A DNA stretch of 64,000 bases from Lumbricus terrestris (GCA_949752735.1 OX457039.1:22242830-22306829); one strand, 5' to 3'; shown: positions 1 to 11,353, numbered from the stretch's first letter. Translations and numbers: made by a program. The notes: generated by a model not told the origin, from the letters alone.

Positions 1-1220
1 ACTATTGCAAATTTAAAATAATAACTCTCTCAGTGCATTAGGCTCTGGGCCGTAAATCTCGTGGAGGGAAAGGAGGGAATTCCCTTCCCACTTTTTAGCC
101 TGGGGAGGGAACGTGAAAGAATTCCCTCCCCACAATATCTCCTCAGCTGTGTCACAATGTTAGGGTCAGCAAGCTGTAGCCGACTGCACATTGCTCGAAT
201 CTTGGATACTTCAAAACTTGCCCTGTGGAATTAAAAGCCACCAGAGGTGCAAATGTCCATTGAATCTCGCCTTCATTACTACAAAGCGGGAGGAATTTAT
301 GATGCGACATAATTATGTATATACATACCTGGTATATGTATACATATATAGCATACATACATACATGTAAATTCAAAATAGACAAGCTCCTAAATACCTC
401 TGTGGCTTGATGCACAAACCCCTCTCCGCAGTCCCTTCCCACCCTAACCGGTCTGCTGATCGACTTGATCTTCTAGTGACCTAGTCCCTCAGGCAAGGGC
501 TATTAGGGGCCCATGGCCCAACACCGAGCCTTGCCATTGTATGTGGAATGACCGTAGTAAGATCTCATTGTGGGTAACACCTTCAGCACTTCGCTGCTTG
601 AAGTCTTTCTTATTTCCTTGGACTGAGAGCGCCTCTGAATAGCTAGTACTGTAAGAGGCGCTTGTAACTTCTTATATACAATACAAGTTATACAACACAT
701 TACATTCATGATTCATGCTTGCATAACGTGTGCAAAGTATGTAGGCAAACCATATTGGGAGTGTGGGCTCTCAGATATGAGAGGAGAAATACTGATATCA
801 GTTCATCTCAAGATCACATTATACAGCATATTCGACTGTAGGCCAAAGGAGGATTACAAATAATTTTGAACAAGTAAAATTCTCGAATAAAGTCAATCAT
901 TTTTTTCTTCCACGAAAAGAATCTGCATGTTTTGGTTGGAATTTGTAATCGCAATCGCAATCTCGAGATTTCTTCGATCAACGCCCACAGAAGCTAGGTC
1001 TATTCAGTGGCGGGGGAGCCAGAGTTTTCAGTAAAAATAATTTTGGCTATTAACAAGATCCTGACGACAAAAACAACAAAATGATATGATAAAGTTTAAA
1101 TAAAAATAATTTTACCCACCTTACAGTTATAGGTCTATTATTATTATTATTTTTTTTTTTACCCGAGGTATCTCAGATCCCTCGGGATTTCAAAAAATTC
1201 TCCGGAGACATAAAAAATTG
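1..1220. other. No gene seen; low-complexity and AT-rich sequence
   Basis: There is a short GGAGGGAA/TTCCCT-rich patch near 60-140, a TATACATA-rich patch near 315-370 and a poly-T run near 1140-1160. No splice-consistent coding segment was recognised on either strand. Confidence 0.5.
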
Positions 1221-1221
1221 T

Positions 1222-1485
1222 ATTCTGGAACGGCTAGAACTCGTCAAGATCAGGCGAAGCACAGGTGCCTTGGAAGGCTATGGCGTTGAAACGTTGAATT
1301 AAAATGGCAATGCGCTGGAAAAGATAACTGGTTTCCCTCGTGTCACCGGTTTTACGAGCTAGACAGCGCCCCAACTCTGTGATGAAACATAGGCCACTGC
1401 TGTTAATTGGGCCAAGAGTCTCAATTGCCAATGGGACAAAGTGGTTGGTTGATTCTACTCGTCGCCCACACCACCACACCATCAC
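1222..1485 (-). pseudogene. C-terminal fragment of the RLE-type non-LTR retrotransposon family
   Basis: Minus-strand translation gives NHFVPLAIETLGPINSSG, GDTRETSYLFQRIAILIQRF and NAIAFQG. These match the last 80 residues of the intact element at 12340-15384 (HEFVPIAIESLGPINRAG, GDPRETVYLFQRLSICTQRF). The frame ends with a stop at about 1234. Only the 3' end is present, typical of 5' truncation or decay. Confidence 0.75.
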
Positions 1486-1489
1486 ATGA

Positions 1490-2680
1490 TCATAAAAGTG
1501 GCCGCTATTTTCATGAGCATGCAGGCAGCAAAATGATGAAGCAATTGATTGCGTACCCTTTGCAGTTTGATTTCGACATCGAACGCATCGCCTCCTCGAA
1601 GTGCTCGCAGACTCATTCTTTCAACAGATGACGCGAGTTCTGAATTGGTGCAACAGCTGCTGTCTCCTACCTGCGTTAGAACGAAGAAAGCTCGTTCATA
1701 TAGTAGGAAATGAAGAACAGGAGATCAGAAGAACACTTTAAAATCATTTGAATAAAACTGATGAATGACAAACGTAGAGATAACTAGGTCTACCCTAGGA
1801 CCGAGTGTTAGATGAGTTTCAAATATCTGTTACTGGCTGATGCTGAGTCTAGAATCTAGATAGAGCTTTATAGACCTCGGCTCCCTCCTCTTCTTTTTTT
1901 CCATTCTTCGCTAGAAACACGATCCACTTTGTGATCTGATATCACGGCCTCCAGTGTCATCCTGTCTGAAATTCTACAACCTACAATTCTACATAGTCTA
2001 TGCTGCACCAGCTCTTTTGAACGGACTTTATAAAGACTTCCTGCGCCAGTTTGATCATTCTCCTGTCTTGCTTCTTTATCTAGCTTCTCCACTTGCACTT
2101 TCCTCTGCTATTTTCCACTCATAACTCCGAACCAAACTCTTCAAGCAATCCCATCCTGATTCTACTCTTCGCCCACACCATCACCCGACCATAATTATCA
2201 TCATTCATCACATCCAATTATTACCGTAGCAACATGCTGTCTCCTCGACTTGATCTACTCCGATTTTGACCAATCACCGGAACGAACAGGGTAGTTTGGC
2301 TATAATTGCTGTCTTGATTTTATATAGCGCCTGTAAACTGATCTCCCTGGCGCGGTTTTTGTGGGCACAGAATTGCTTAATAACTTGCACTGCATCACAT
2401 TACATAAGCTTATCGTTCTGTGGCGCTGGGCATGCGCAAACGCGTACAGCCTATCTGCCTGAGTTGCACAACATTCAACTGTTGGCTACGAACCATCTTT
2501 GCCTATCTCTACTTTCTGAAGCAGCATATCGCTCACAACTCAACTGCGTTGTTGTGATGATTGATCTTGTACAAGTACAACAATAACATGATCCACTAAC
2601 GGCTATCAACCGCAATAATTAAAACAGTAGTTTAACGACAATAACAGTAGAAACATGCAGCGCGTGAATTCAATGAGGTT
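1490..2680. other. No gene recognised
   Basis: Only short open frames occur. A TATATAGCGCC motif near 2320 resembles the 3' tail of the CR1/L2-type LINEs found elsewhere in the window, and is probably a solo remnant. Confidence 0.4.
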
Positions 2681-2689
2681 TATACTTAC

Positions 2690-2950
2690 CACAAGCAGGT
2701 AAAGTTGGCGTTGAGCGAAGTTGCTGTTCTGACGATGTCTACTCTGTTAGTTGCTTGCAGGTCGTCTGTGCTTCGAGGCGCAGGAGGCAGCGGATCTATC
2801 TATCTGTAGGTTGGCGCGGCGGCGGCGTTCTGTCGAAACTGACGTCGGAGCGAGAGTAGGTCTGCACCGTTGCCAACAGACCGACATAATAGGAAGCAGA
2901 ACTGGGCAGGCAGCGGTTTAGCAGCCTAGAAGAACATGCCAGCTCAAGGC
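2690..2950 (-). promoter_or_regulatory. Possible CpG-rich promoter / 5' UTR exon of a minus-strand gene
   Basis: This stretch is markedly richer in C+G and CpG than its surroundings, with runs such as cgccgccgccgcgcc on the minus strand. It ends on the minus strand at a perfect consensus donor, gtaagtata, at 2681-2689. No convincing protein is encoded on the minus strand, which fits a non-coding first exon. No partner exon is recognised to the left within the window, so this stays a candidate. Confidence 0.3.
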
Positions 2951-3063
2951 TCCCAGGACAGCAGTGCCAAAGTCTGCTGCTACTGCTGCTGCTTCTGCTG
3001 CCGCTATGCTGCTGCCGCTGCTGCTGCTAGCTGGTGGTGTTTTGCCACGTCGAAAGCCTGATT
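2938..3063 (+). CDS. Short Cys- and Ala-rich ORF, doubtful gene
   Basis: An ATG at 2938 opens 41 codons. The product starts MPAQGSQDSSAKV, then has a cysteine string CCYCCCFCCR, an alanine run, and stops. Cysteine strings of this type are palmitoylation sites in unrelated proteins (for example cysteine-string proteins and RGS-RZ proteins). Here, however, it is generated by a TGC/GCT trinucleotide-rich tract, and no continuation exon is evident. Treat it as low-complexity sequence unless a transcript is found. Confidence 0.12.
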
Positions 3064-3671
3064 TGGCTTCAGCTGCATATACAGTCTGGCATGCGTGTCC
3101 GTCTGAATGTCTTAGAGGAATGATGAGCCAACGTCTGCACGGCATTGCAGGGTCGGGCGTGGGAGGAAGAAGAAAGCAGGCAGATATGCTACTGCCGACA
3201 GTTGGATGCATGCATGTCCAGAATGTCATGTGAACGTGTCTAAGCTGTTATTAATATGGGAGCGCAGCAGAATAATTACTGCATGCGCTAAAATTTATTA
3301 TCACACGCAGGAATTCATATACAGCGCCTTCGAGCGGTTCTTAGAGATGTAGGCTAATACACATGAGTTCCCAGTTAAGAACATTACTTGAAATAAACAC
3401 ACTTCGCATTCAAGTAGCATGCGTCCCGACGGTCCCGGTAGCTAGGCTACATGTAGGCTATGTGCTGCTCAATTATTCTGCTACAATTGGTTCACGCAAA
3501 TCCTGCAAGACTGTGTCTAACTAACATCTGCACGGAATTTTCTACACTTCTTCATCACATCCATGAATCAGATTAATCGTGATTGCGTGTTCTCGAGAGT
3601 AGTCGAGGCGCTGACTGACGCACGAAACAATAGGCCTACGCCTCAAGTTTCAGTCTAGGGTCTACACCCCT

Positions 3672-4011
3672 CAGTGGCGGCGCCAAGTGGGGTGTAAGCC
3701 CCCAAAAATGTAATTATGTTTTTAGACAGAAAAATTTAAAACTTTTCACGAAATTTCGACTCTAAGCCTAAGCCCCCCCTCCTAAAAACGTCAACAGGTT
3801 TTTTGGGACAGAGAAAATTAAATATTTTCATGAGATTTCGACAAAACGACAAAAAGGTCGTCAGCTTTTTTTGACTGGGAAAATGGAATATTTTTTTGAG
3901 ATTTGGACCAAGTAACTAAAGCAAAGTTCTCAGAAATTTAGGCGAATGAAAATGAAAAATTTCCTCTGCTTCAGCACACCCCACAAAACTGAAATCCTGG
4001 CGCCGCCACAG
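3672..4011. mobile_element. hAT-like MITE, TIR CAGTGGCGGCGCC
   Basis: The left end CAGTGGCGGCGCC and the right end GGCGCCGCCAC are inverted repeats. The interior holds repeats of a block containing GTCGTCAG, AGAAATTT and GGCGAATGAAAAT. The same interior and ends occur in the element at 20930-21375, which has a clear 8-bp target duplication. I could not confirm a duplication here. Confidence 0.6.
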
Positions 4012-4764
4012 CCCTCCTCATAAAAATCAGTTTGGGTTAATAGAAAGGAAAAGCTGCAATGCAATCGTGGACGCGGCGTCCAGGACGCCGTAGACACTTT
4101 TCTAATAGGCAGTACTACGTAGGCCTACTAGAAACATGAGCTCAAAATCCTCTTAGAGAGGATGCAGAAATATAGCTTTCTGTGTGTCCTACACTACCTT
4201 ATTCTGACTACTGCAACTCTGTACTCTCATGTCTCCCCAAATGCACGTTGCTTTCTTTAACTAGAATACTGTAGGCCTACCAAGCTCCAAGACTATGGAT
4301 ATATAGTAGCCTACACGAACCATGAATTATCACACCTGCACTTCATTCTCTACACTCTGGGAGCGCATTCGTTTCAAGCTGGCACTTCTCATGTACAGAG
4401 CATACAAATTACACAGTCATCTGCCAGTTACTTGACAGCGCAAAGTTATTATTATAATTATTCGATCGTTTAATGGTAACAAAAAACTGATAGACACACA
4501 CCGCTATCTGGTACAAAAAGCAGTTGATCAAATACAATATAATATTAATAGGCTAGGCTATAGCACTTATAGAATGTATTTATAGAGCCTCAATTGTCTG
4601 TTGGATTTGTGTTGGGATGAGAGCATAAAATGACGGACAGTTTCTGGATGTGTCTATGACATGAATGTTTTACAGATGAAAGATGTGTTCTGATGTAGAT
4701 AATAGTTAGGCTACTATATATAATTATATTACTTACTTAGTAATAATATATAGTTATTATTATA
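4012..4764. other. AT-rich sequence including one arm of a 95-bp direct repeat
   Basis: No coding sequence was recognised. Positions 4649-4748 are repeated at 6779-6873 on the far side of the Helitron-like element. Confidence 0.5.
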
Positions 4765-6751
4765 TCTATATAAATAAAGAGAAGATTCTGTGTGTTTAAC
4801 CGGAATGCATTTCCACAGTTTTTGAGCTTTTCACTCTAAACCTTCACTACTGTGTCCGTCTTGGCATCGGACGCGTAACAGAGGGGTTCGCGAATCTCTG
4901 CCACCATTGGGGCCAGAGTGGGGGCCAAAAAACCCTCATTTTCCCTGCTGGACTCTACCCTTTCAAGCTTATAACAGCACTTTTCTTTCGGGTCTCATAC
5001 GTAGCCTAATATGAATAAAAGTAGCCGTTCGACAGCGTTTAGAGAACAGCGCCTTTGCCAGTTTCACGGGTCGGGTACCGGTGAAGGTCGGTGGTGGGGG
5101 AGGGGGTGGTGGAAGTGGAGGGTGGAGTTGGGTGAATGGGTGGGTGGAGGGGGGCGAAGAGGGTGGGGTGGTGGGTAAAGGGCCAGGGTGGAAGGTCGGG
5201 TTTTTTGGAGGAAATTGTTTTCTCCCGAAAACCAAAATTTCACGGGTGGCGTACCAGTGGAAATCGGAGTTAGTGGTCGCGTGTTGTGCGGGGGAAAGGG
5301 GGGGAAAGAGGGGTGGGGAAAAATTTTGGGGGTTAAATTTTCCCCCAATTTTTTCCCGAAAACCGAATTTCACGAGTGGCGTACCAGTGGAAATCGGAGT
5401 TAGTGTTCGTGTGTTGTGGAGGGAAGAGGGGTAATTCCCCCACCCAAATTTCCCCCCCTAAATTTTCCGAAAACAAAAATTTCACGGGTGGAATACCGGT
5501 GGAAATCGGAGTTAGTGTTCGCGTGTTGTGGGGGGGGCGGTGAAAGAGGGGTGGGTTGGAAATTTTGGGGGTAAAATTTCCCCCCCAAATTTCCCGAAAA
5601 CCAAAATTTCACGGGTGGCGTACCGGTCGAGATCGGAGTTATTGGTGGCGTGTTGTGGGGAGGAAGATGGCTGGGGGAAAAATTTTAGGGGAAATTTTTT
5701 CTCCAAAAAAACAAATTTCACGAGTGGCGTACCGGTGAAAATCGGAGTTAGTGGTCGCGTGTTGTGGGGGGGAAGAGGGGTTGGGGGGAAATTTTGGGGA
5801 CAAGATTTCCCTCCTAAAATTTCCCGAAAACCAAAATTTCACGGGTGGCGTACCGTACCGGTCGAGATCGGAGTTAGTGGTGGCGTGTTGTGGGGGGTGA
5901 AGTGGAACAGGGGTGGGGAAAAAATTTCTCCGAAAAACCAAATTTCACGGGTGGCGTACCGGTTTCAAATCGGAGTTAGTGGTCGCGTGTTGTGGGGGGG
6001 AAGAGGGGTTGGGGGGAAATTTTGGGGACAAGATTTCCCTCCTAAAATTTCCCGAAAACCAAAATTTCACGGGTGGCGTACCGTACCGGTCGAGATCGGA
6101 GTTAGTGGTGGCGTGTTGTGGGGGGTGAAGTGGAACAGGGGTGGGGAAAAAATTTCTCCGAAAAACCAAATTTCACGGGTGGCGTACCGGTTTCAAATCG
6201 GAGTTAGTGGTCGCGTGTTGTGGGGGGGGGGGGGGGGGTGAAAGAGGGGGGAAATTTTGGGGGTTAAATTTCCTTTCCCCCCAAATTTTCCTAAAACCGA
6301 ATTTCACGGGTGGCGTAACGGTGGAATTCGGAGTTAGTAATCGCGTGTTGAGGAGGGGAGGGGTAAAAGAGGAGTGGGAAAAATTTTGGGGGTAAAAGTT
6401 TTCCCCCAACAAATTTTTCGAAAACCAAAATACCGGTGGAAATCGGAGTAAGTGGTCGCGTGTTGTGGGGTGGGGTCAAAGAAGTGGGGGAGAATTTTGG
6501 GGGAAATTTCCCCCCAAAAATATTTCTCGAAAACCAAAATTTCACGTGTGACGTACTAGTGGAGGTTGGAGTTTGTGGTGGCGTGTTGTGGGGCGGGGAT
6601 GGGGGAGAGGGAAATTTGGGGGATTTCCCCCAAAAACAAAATTTCTCAGGTGGTGTACCGGTGGAGGTCGGAGTGGGGTGTGGTGTGGTGGGTTGTGGCC
6701 AGAACGGGTCGAATCCTAAATTTCCCGGGCAACACCGGGTACCCCAGCTAG
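4765..6751 (+). mobile_element. Helitron-like non-autonomous element, copy 1
   Basis: It starts TCTATATAAATAAAGAGAAG after an A and ends ...CCCAGCTAG before a T, the A^T insertion pattern and TC...CTRR ends of Helitrons. Just inside the 3' end is a short GC hairpin (CCCGGGCAACACCGGG). Three other copies in the window share the 5' end. Between the ends there is no Rep/helicase ORF, only a degenerate tandem array. No target duplication is expected for this class. Confidence 0.75.
5206..6690 (+). repeat. About 12 degenerate ~110-bp tandem repeats inside the Helitron-like element
   Basis: Each unit holds TTTCACGGGTGGCGTACCGG, a GGAGATCGGAGTTAGTGG-like stretch, GCGTGTTGTGGGG, then a self-complementary G-run/C-run segment (AAATTTTGGGGG ... 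CCCCCAAATTT). Two roughly 229-bp blocks (about 5722-5950 and 5951-6179) are almost identical, a recent higher-order duplication. Confidence 0.85.
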
Positions 6752-6778
6752 TACTATATATATATATATTAGCAATCA

Positions 6779-6873
6779 ATGTGTCTATGACATGAATGTT
6801 TTACAGATGAAAGATGTGTTCTGATGTAGCCAATAGTTAGGCTACTATTATATTACTTACTTAGTAATATACA
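6779..6873 (+). repeat. Direct repeat of 4649-4748 flanking the Helitron-like element
   Basis: Both arms share GTGTCTATGACATGAATG, TTTTACAGATGAAAGATG and TTACTTACTTAGTAATATA with only small differences. Neither arm belongs to the element ends. Confidence 0.85.
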
Positions 6874-7420
6874 GGGTGCGCCAAAAAAATACCCCCCGCC
6901 TAGGTTTTTTGCCAATATCTTGACCAAAAGTAAGAATTTCCAAATGAAATTTTACAGGCTTATAGACAATTCATATTTACACATTATGGCCAGATTTCAT
7001 CAAAATATTTCAGACGGAACAAAGGTTACATCACTTTTAGTGAGGTCACCCACCGTTTATTGATGATTCAAAAACGAAACACAACAAAAGTAACAAAAAC
7101 ACGATTTTATTAAGTCTCATCTCAAATAACTGTTGTCAAATGAACTTGGCAGTGCTTCACAACTTGTGTTCAATGTGCCCAACACCAGTGCCAAAACTTC
7201 TGTTGAGTCTCTTTGCAACGTTCTTGATGGACCTGTTGATTAATCTGACAGATTCCTTATTTGCCAATTTGATTGTCATCCTGCTAAGTGACTTCTCTTT
7301 CTGGAAGGAAAGACTAAAAAAGGGTCATCAACTTTTCAGTAGCGGAAATGATGGACTTTCCTCAGAATTATTAGTGAATGACTAAAAAAAGTTCGTCAGA
7401 AAATGTTGACGATGAAGATG
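6874..7420. mobile_element. Fragment with Tc1/mariner-like terminus
   Basis: The stretch starts TACAGGGTGCGCCAAAAAAA, the type of TA-flanked terminus seen in IS630/Tc1/mariner elements. No matching right end (GGCGCACCCTG) is visible and no transposase motif is readable, so it is a one-ended remnant. Confidence 0.3.
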
Positions 7421-7591
7421 GTGGTCAGCGACCCAGCCGTCCGTCAAAAATGTCCGGGCAAAACGGACTTCTCCCCCCCCCAAACACCAGAATCCCTCCC
7501 CCTAGGCAAGGGGAATAGCTTAGACTAAACACTGCGCCGTGACGAACGAAAGTACGTAGTCTACAATTAATAAGAGCGAATTCACTGAGCT

Positions 7592-7820
7592 GTCGTATAA
7601 ATGTAAATGTAATCGCATATTTATATAGCGGCTGTGTTATGGCTTCGACCCTGAGGGTGAGATCCTTCACCACCGCTACTCCACGTTTATATTGCGACCG
7701 AGCCACCCGCAGTAAAGATCCGAGAAATTAATCTTTGATAAACCGACCGACCGGGAATCGAACCCGGGCCGCCGGCGCGGCGAGCGGGCTACCAACCCAC
7801 TCGACCACCGAGGATCTCAC
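7592..7820 (-). mobile_element. tRNA-derived SINE with CR1/L2-type 3' tail
   Basis: On the minus strand a tRNA-like head has an A-box-like TGGTCGAGTGGGTTGGTAGC and a B box GGGTTCGATTCCC. An unrelated body follows, ending GCTATATAAATATGCGATTA, the same tail as the LINE 3' ends at 15566-15945 and 39745-40225. The tRNA cloverleaf is not intact, so it is not a tRNA gene. Confidence 0.7.
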
Positions 7821-7967
7821 CGAGGGCCTACATAGGCCTATGTTGCGATTTAATTGAACGGTAAAATGTCCCAATTGAGACTGGATTTATAAGCGAGATG
7901 AGACAACATAGACTGCAGGCGCTGTCTGCGCTTGCATGATAAGTTGATAACACAGAAAGGTCAGTAT

Positions 7968-10153
7968 TTAAAATGGCAATAGGCTGACGTCAGTATCGTC
8001 CGATACATCTTCATCAGGCTGCGGAAGTGATCGAATTATCTGGCCAGCTACAGCTGCTGGCAATATTGGTTCATCACAAGTTTTCTTCTTGGCAATCATC
8101 AGAGCTAACGACATGTTCAGAACATCAAGCTTCCAGAGGGCTTTTGCGTTCTTGTTGTTCGACTGGTAGGTATCGCTCATCATTGCAATCAAAATATTTA
8201 ATAGTATGATTCCAGATAAAATCACGTAAAGAATGAAAATGATTCGTAACAGTTTAAGATTGCCACCAGCATTTTCAAAATCGCTTCCGTTCTTCGTATC
8301 GTCAAACAGGTTGCCTAAGTCAACAGTCGATGCAAATGTTAAGTATACAGTCTCTGATAATTGTCGCCCAGCATATTGAAGTTCCGTTTGGTTAAGAGAG
8401 TGAATCGCAAAAGAGAATCCGATAAGAATGAAAGCAAGAATGGCAGCCAATTTCAAAACGTCGTTCAGTATAATTTCTTTAACCAAATTTGTGAAAATAT
8501 ACAACTCTCCCAAGTAACTCATATAATAGAAAGCTTGCAGCCAACCAGAAATGAACAGCGCAGCCGTAACCGACACGTATAGCGTGTAGCTATCAGCCTT
8601 CACCAAAACGCCAAACCAAAATATTACAATGGTACCAAACAAAAATGAACATATATGCGCAATGATTTCAAGACGGCGAACAAACACGTGTCCTCGAAGC
8701 TGGTAAATTTTCAGACATATGCTGCCAATCAATGTAGCCAGTGGCCAAACAATAAATCCCACTTTATTTCTAATTACAGGAGTAGGCCTATACATATGAG
8801 CTGATTCAATGTCACTGGCTGCACTACAGTGTGACGCATTCAGTTTAAAATGACTTGACAGATCGCACGCGTCTGGAAAACAGTAGCATGAAAAGCAAAT
8901 CATATATATCAACTGACAAATAAAAAATGATGAATAGACCAGAGTAGAATACCACAGATATCGAGAAGAAATGTATTTCATTGGTTGAATGTTTAGCATC
9001 TCTGCTCCAATGCGTGCTTTCTTATGGAGAGCAATTCTTTCTAACAAAGAGATATTTTCTTTGGAGGGGCAGCAGTAGCCGACTCTGAATTTATACTTTC
9101 CATCTGGAAGAAGTTCGTACAGAGCTTCAGTGTGTAATATTTCTTCGAGCAACTCAACAGCTCCTTCGTCAATTGCAAACTCGATAACATTCATGCCGCT
9201 GTGTTTTTCAGAACCAGAGTTTATTACAGTTATTATTTCCTCATCGTCTTTGCCATCTGACCACTTATCAACATTGTCTATGATTAATCGATAGACTCTG
9301 CACAGAACGTTCTTTTTCTCTTGTTTTCTCATAGATTCAGACACTAGCTTCAACAGTGCTCCCTTTCGAGGATCAGCGCCATAGTCGAGTAGCAGGACAA
9401 CCATATCTTCATAACCATTAATCGCAGCAATATCCAATAGGCTATTTCCATCTTTGTCAGTCAAATGACTTTCGACATCTTTCTCATATCCATAGAATAC
9501 TTTCAACATGGCTTCGAGCACTGCTACATTTCCTCGCTTGACTGCAATGTGTAAAGGACTATCACCTCTGTTGTTTTTTCGGTTGGGATCAAGATTCTTA
9601 ACCTGCTTCAAACAGTCGAGGCAGTTCTCGCGATCGGCTGACATGTGAATAGCGGCCAGGTGCAAAGGAGTGTTTCCAATGCTATCAGCTAGGTCGAATG
9701 GCTCCGTTTTATTTGGACCATCAATTAATTTATCCATCAATAGGCGTATGATCTCAGAGTGCGGCAGTCGCGCTTTAAAAGCCGAGTGAATTGGCATCAG
9801 TCCTTTGTTGTTTTTCACATCCCATTTCGCTTCTCGTTCCAACAGCATCTTGACCGCTTCAATGCAGCCGCATTCAGCGGCAGAATGCAACGCGGTTTCT
9901 CCTTTATCGCTTATTTTATCTAAATTAATATCCGGGAAAAGGTCTATAAGACTTGTCAATCTATTGTACTGGGCCGCAATTCGTAGTAGCCGACCAAAGT
10001 GTCTCTCCAAACTGACGTGAAATTGAGGTCTTTCCTCGATAACCTTTCGTATTTGACCGAACAGCTTGAGGTCATCTTTCTTTATCGCCTGGAATAATAG
10101 TTCGTCAAGAGGCTTTGCTTCTTGGCTATTCTGTTGCTCTTCGACACCAGCAT
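7968..10153 (-). CDS. TRP cation channel with ankyrin repeats (TRPV-like), large terminal exon
   Basis: About 728 residues are open on the minus strand. Six or seven ankyrin repeats come first (GETALHSAAECGCIEAVKML, GNTPLHLAA, GDSPLHIAVKRGN, GNSLLDIAAINGYEDMVVLL). Six hydrophobic segments follow, starting near YLWYSTLVYSSFFICQLIYM, then a pore-helix region (ASTVDLGNLFDD) between the fifth and sixth segments. The sixth segment ends LLNILIAMMSDTY and is followed by ALWKL, which resembles the TRPV-type post-S6 TRP helix. The protein should be a plasma-membrane, Ca2+-permeable sensory channel. There is no ATG near the 5' end. The frame enters at a plausible acceptor (pyrimidine-rich, then cacttag at about 10154), so an upstream exon probably supplies the start; a retrocopy is the alternative. 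The stop is TAA at 7968. TRPV is favoured over TRPA because there are few ankyrins, but the subfamily is not certain. Confidence 0.85.
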
Positions 10154-10256
10154 CTAAGTGCAATTATAGAAAGGACCAGCAAGTAAATGACAGTATATTC
10201 CAGTTTATTTATAGGCCCTAAACCTGTCAATGCAGCAGAAACCGAGTAGAGCCTAC

Positions 10257-10511
10257 CAGCGGCGTAGCCAGAAATTTATGATGGGGGGGGTTATGGCCTG
10301 TCCGGATGCCCTTCCTGACACCAACCCAACAGTATTACAGTAAATAAAAAGGGAATAAAAGTACCAAAGGAAATAAAGTAAGAAAAACAATTGTTACTAC
10401 AAGCAATTGTTTTGATTTTCTTATTTAAGTGGATAAATAACCCTTAAAAAACTTTTTTTTCTCAGCCAATGGGGGGGTTTAACACCCGAAACCCCCTTGG
10501 CTACGCCACTG
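10257..10511. mobile_element. hAT-like MITE with 8-bp target duplication
   Basis: The ends are CAGCGGCGTAGCCAG and CTTGGCTACGCCACTG, imperfect inverted repeats. The 8-bp sequence GAGCCTAC flanks both sides (10249-10256 and 10512-10519). The element is 255 bp with no ORF. It sits about 100 bp upstream of the TRP exon acceptor, so it is probably intronic. Confidence 0.85.
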
Positions 10512-11116
10512 GAGCCTACGTAGTGTTTTGGGGGGGATGTCCTGGGCAATTTACGCAAGCTGCCGTGGTCATTTCAGGTTAACTGGCCGTGGAAATCTTC
10601 GTACCACTGGTCGCAGTGAATTAGTTGATCCCGTAGCTCGACGATGAAATGTTTTTAATGTTTTTGAGCCAACAACTTCTCTAAGCATTTACGGCTTGTC
10701 CTAGTTGAAGATTCTGCATGCCATCCCTACAATTATTGCTCTTTTCCCGAGGTTCGTCAGGCAGCGTCTCGATCTGAATACACGTGAAACAAACTGCACT
10801 GACTACCCATGCAAAAGCGCACTGAGTTTGGGATAGCGATGCTCATGGGTAACTGATTGGTAGGTTGTATTCCAACTAAACTCAGGCACCTTAATTTGCA
10901 TTCAATATCTAGATTCACTGAAAAGGCATGGACGGGTCTGCTCGAGTCCACCAGTGTCCCATGCGACCGCGCTCGCCTGCTATAGCTTCGCGAGCCCCTC
11001 ATTCTAGAGACTGGATGCTAGCTCCACCTGTGACTGCACTGGGCCTGCGCCTCTCAGATGAGGAGATTCGCTTTGCAGTTGGTGTCAGACTAGGAACGTC
11101 GCTTTGTGAACGTCAT

Positions 11117-11121
11117 GTATA

Positions 11122-11180
<59 letters not shown>
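11117..11180. repeat. (TA)n microsatellite
   Basis: About 30 TA units. It is apparently the expanded tail of the nested retrotransposed fragment. Confidence 0.95.
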
Positions 11181-11182
<2 letters not shown>

Positions 11183-11353
11183 GTTTAATGACAAAACCAA
11201 GTGACACACCGCACATGGGTACATAAAGAGATGTAGAAATTAATATAAAAAAGTATTGAAAATTATACTGCTACGTACAGGTCGTTCCCTTCTGTCGTTC
11301 CTCGGCTGGTTTTGCCTGATTGTAAATATCTTTCTCGTGTCGATCAGGGATAT
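11118..11353 (-). mobile_element. 5'-truncated copy of the same family's 3' end, nested in inverse orientation
   Basis: The coding frame breaks at CGTCATGT and resumes at TCATGTGTGCCG, so TCATGT looks like a target duplication. The minus-strand insert starts ATCCCTGATCGACACGAG and, for about 75 bp, matches the 3' region at 11909-11983 of the host copy. It then has its own 3' UTR and ends in AATATATATA..., the (TA)n run at 11117-11180. Confidence 0.7.

Noticed and set aside
152..709. Small minus-strand frames near the left edge
   Set aside because: No conserved motif or splice-site support.
2266..2586. 106-codon plus-strand frame as a gene
   Set aside because: No domain, signal or splice context; composition is that of intergenic DNA, and it contains a LINE-tail-like motif.
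5081..6795. Overlapping open frames rich in Gly, Pro and Trp on both strands
   Set aside because: They arise from G/C-run tandem repeats in the Helitron-like element; many frames are open at once and none has a domain.
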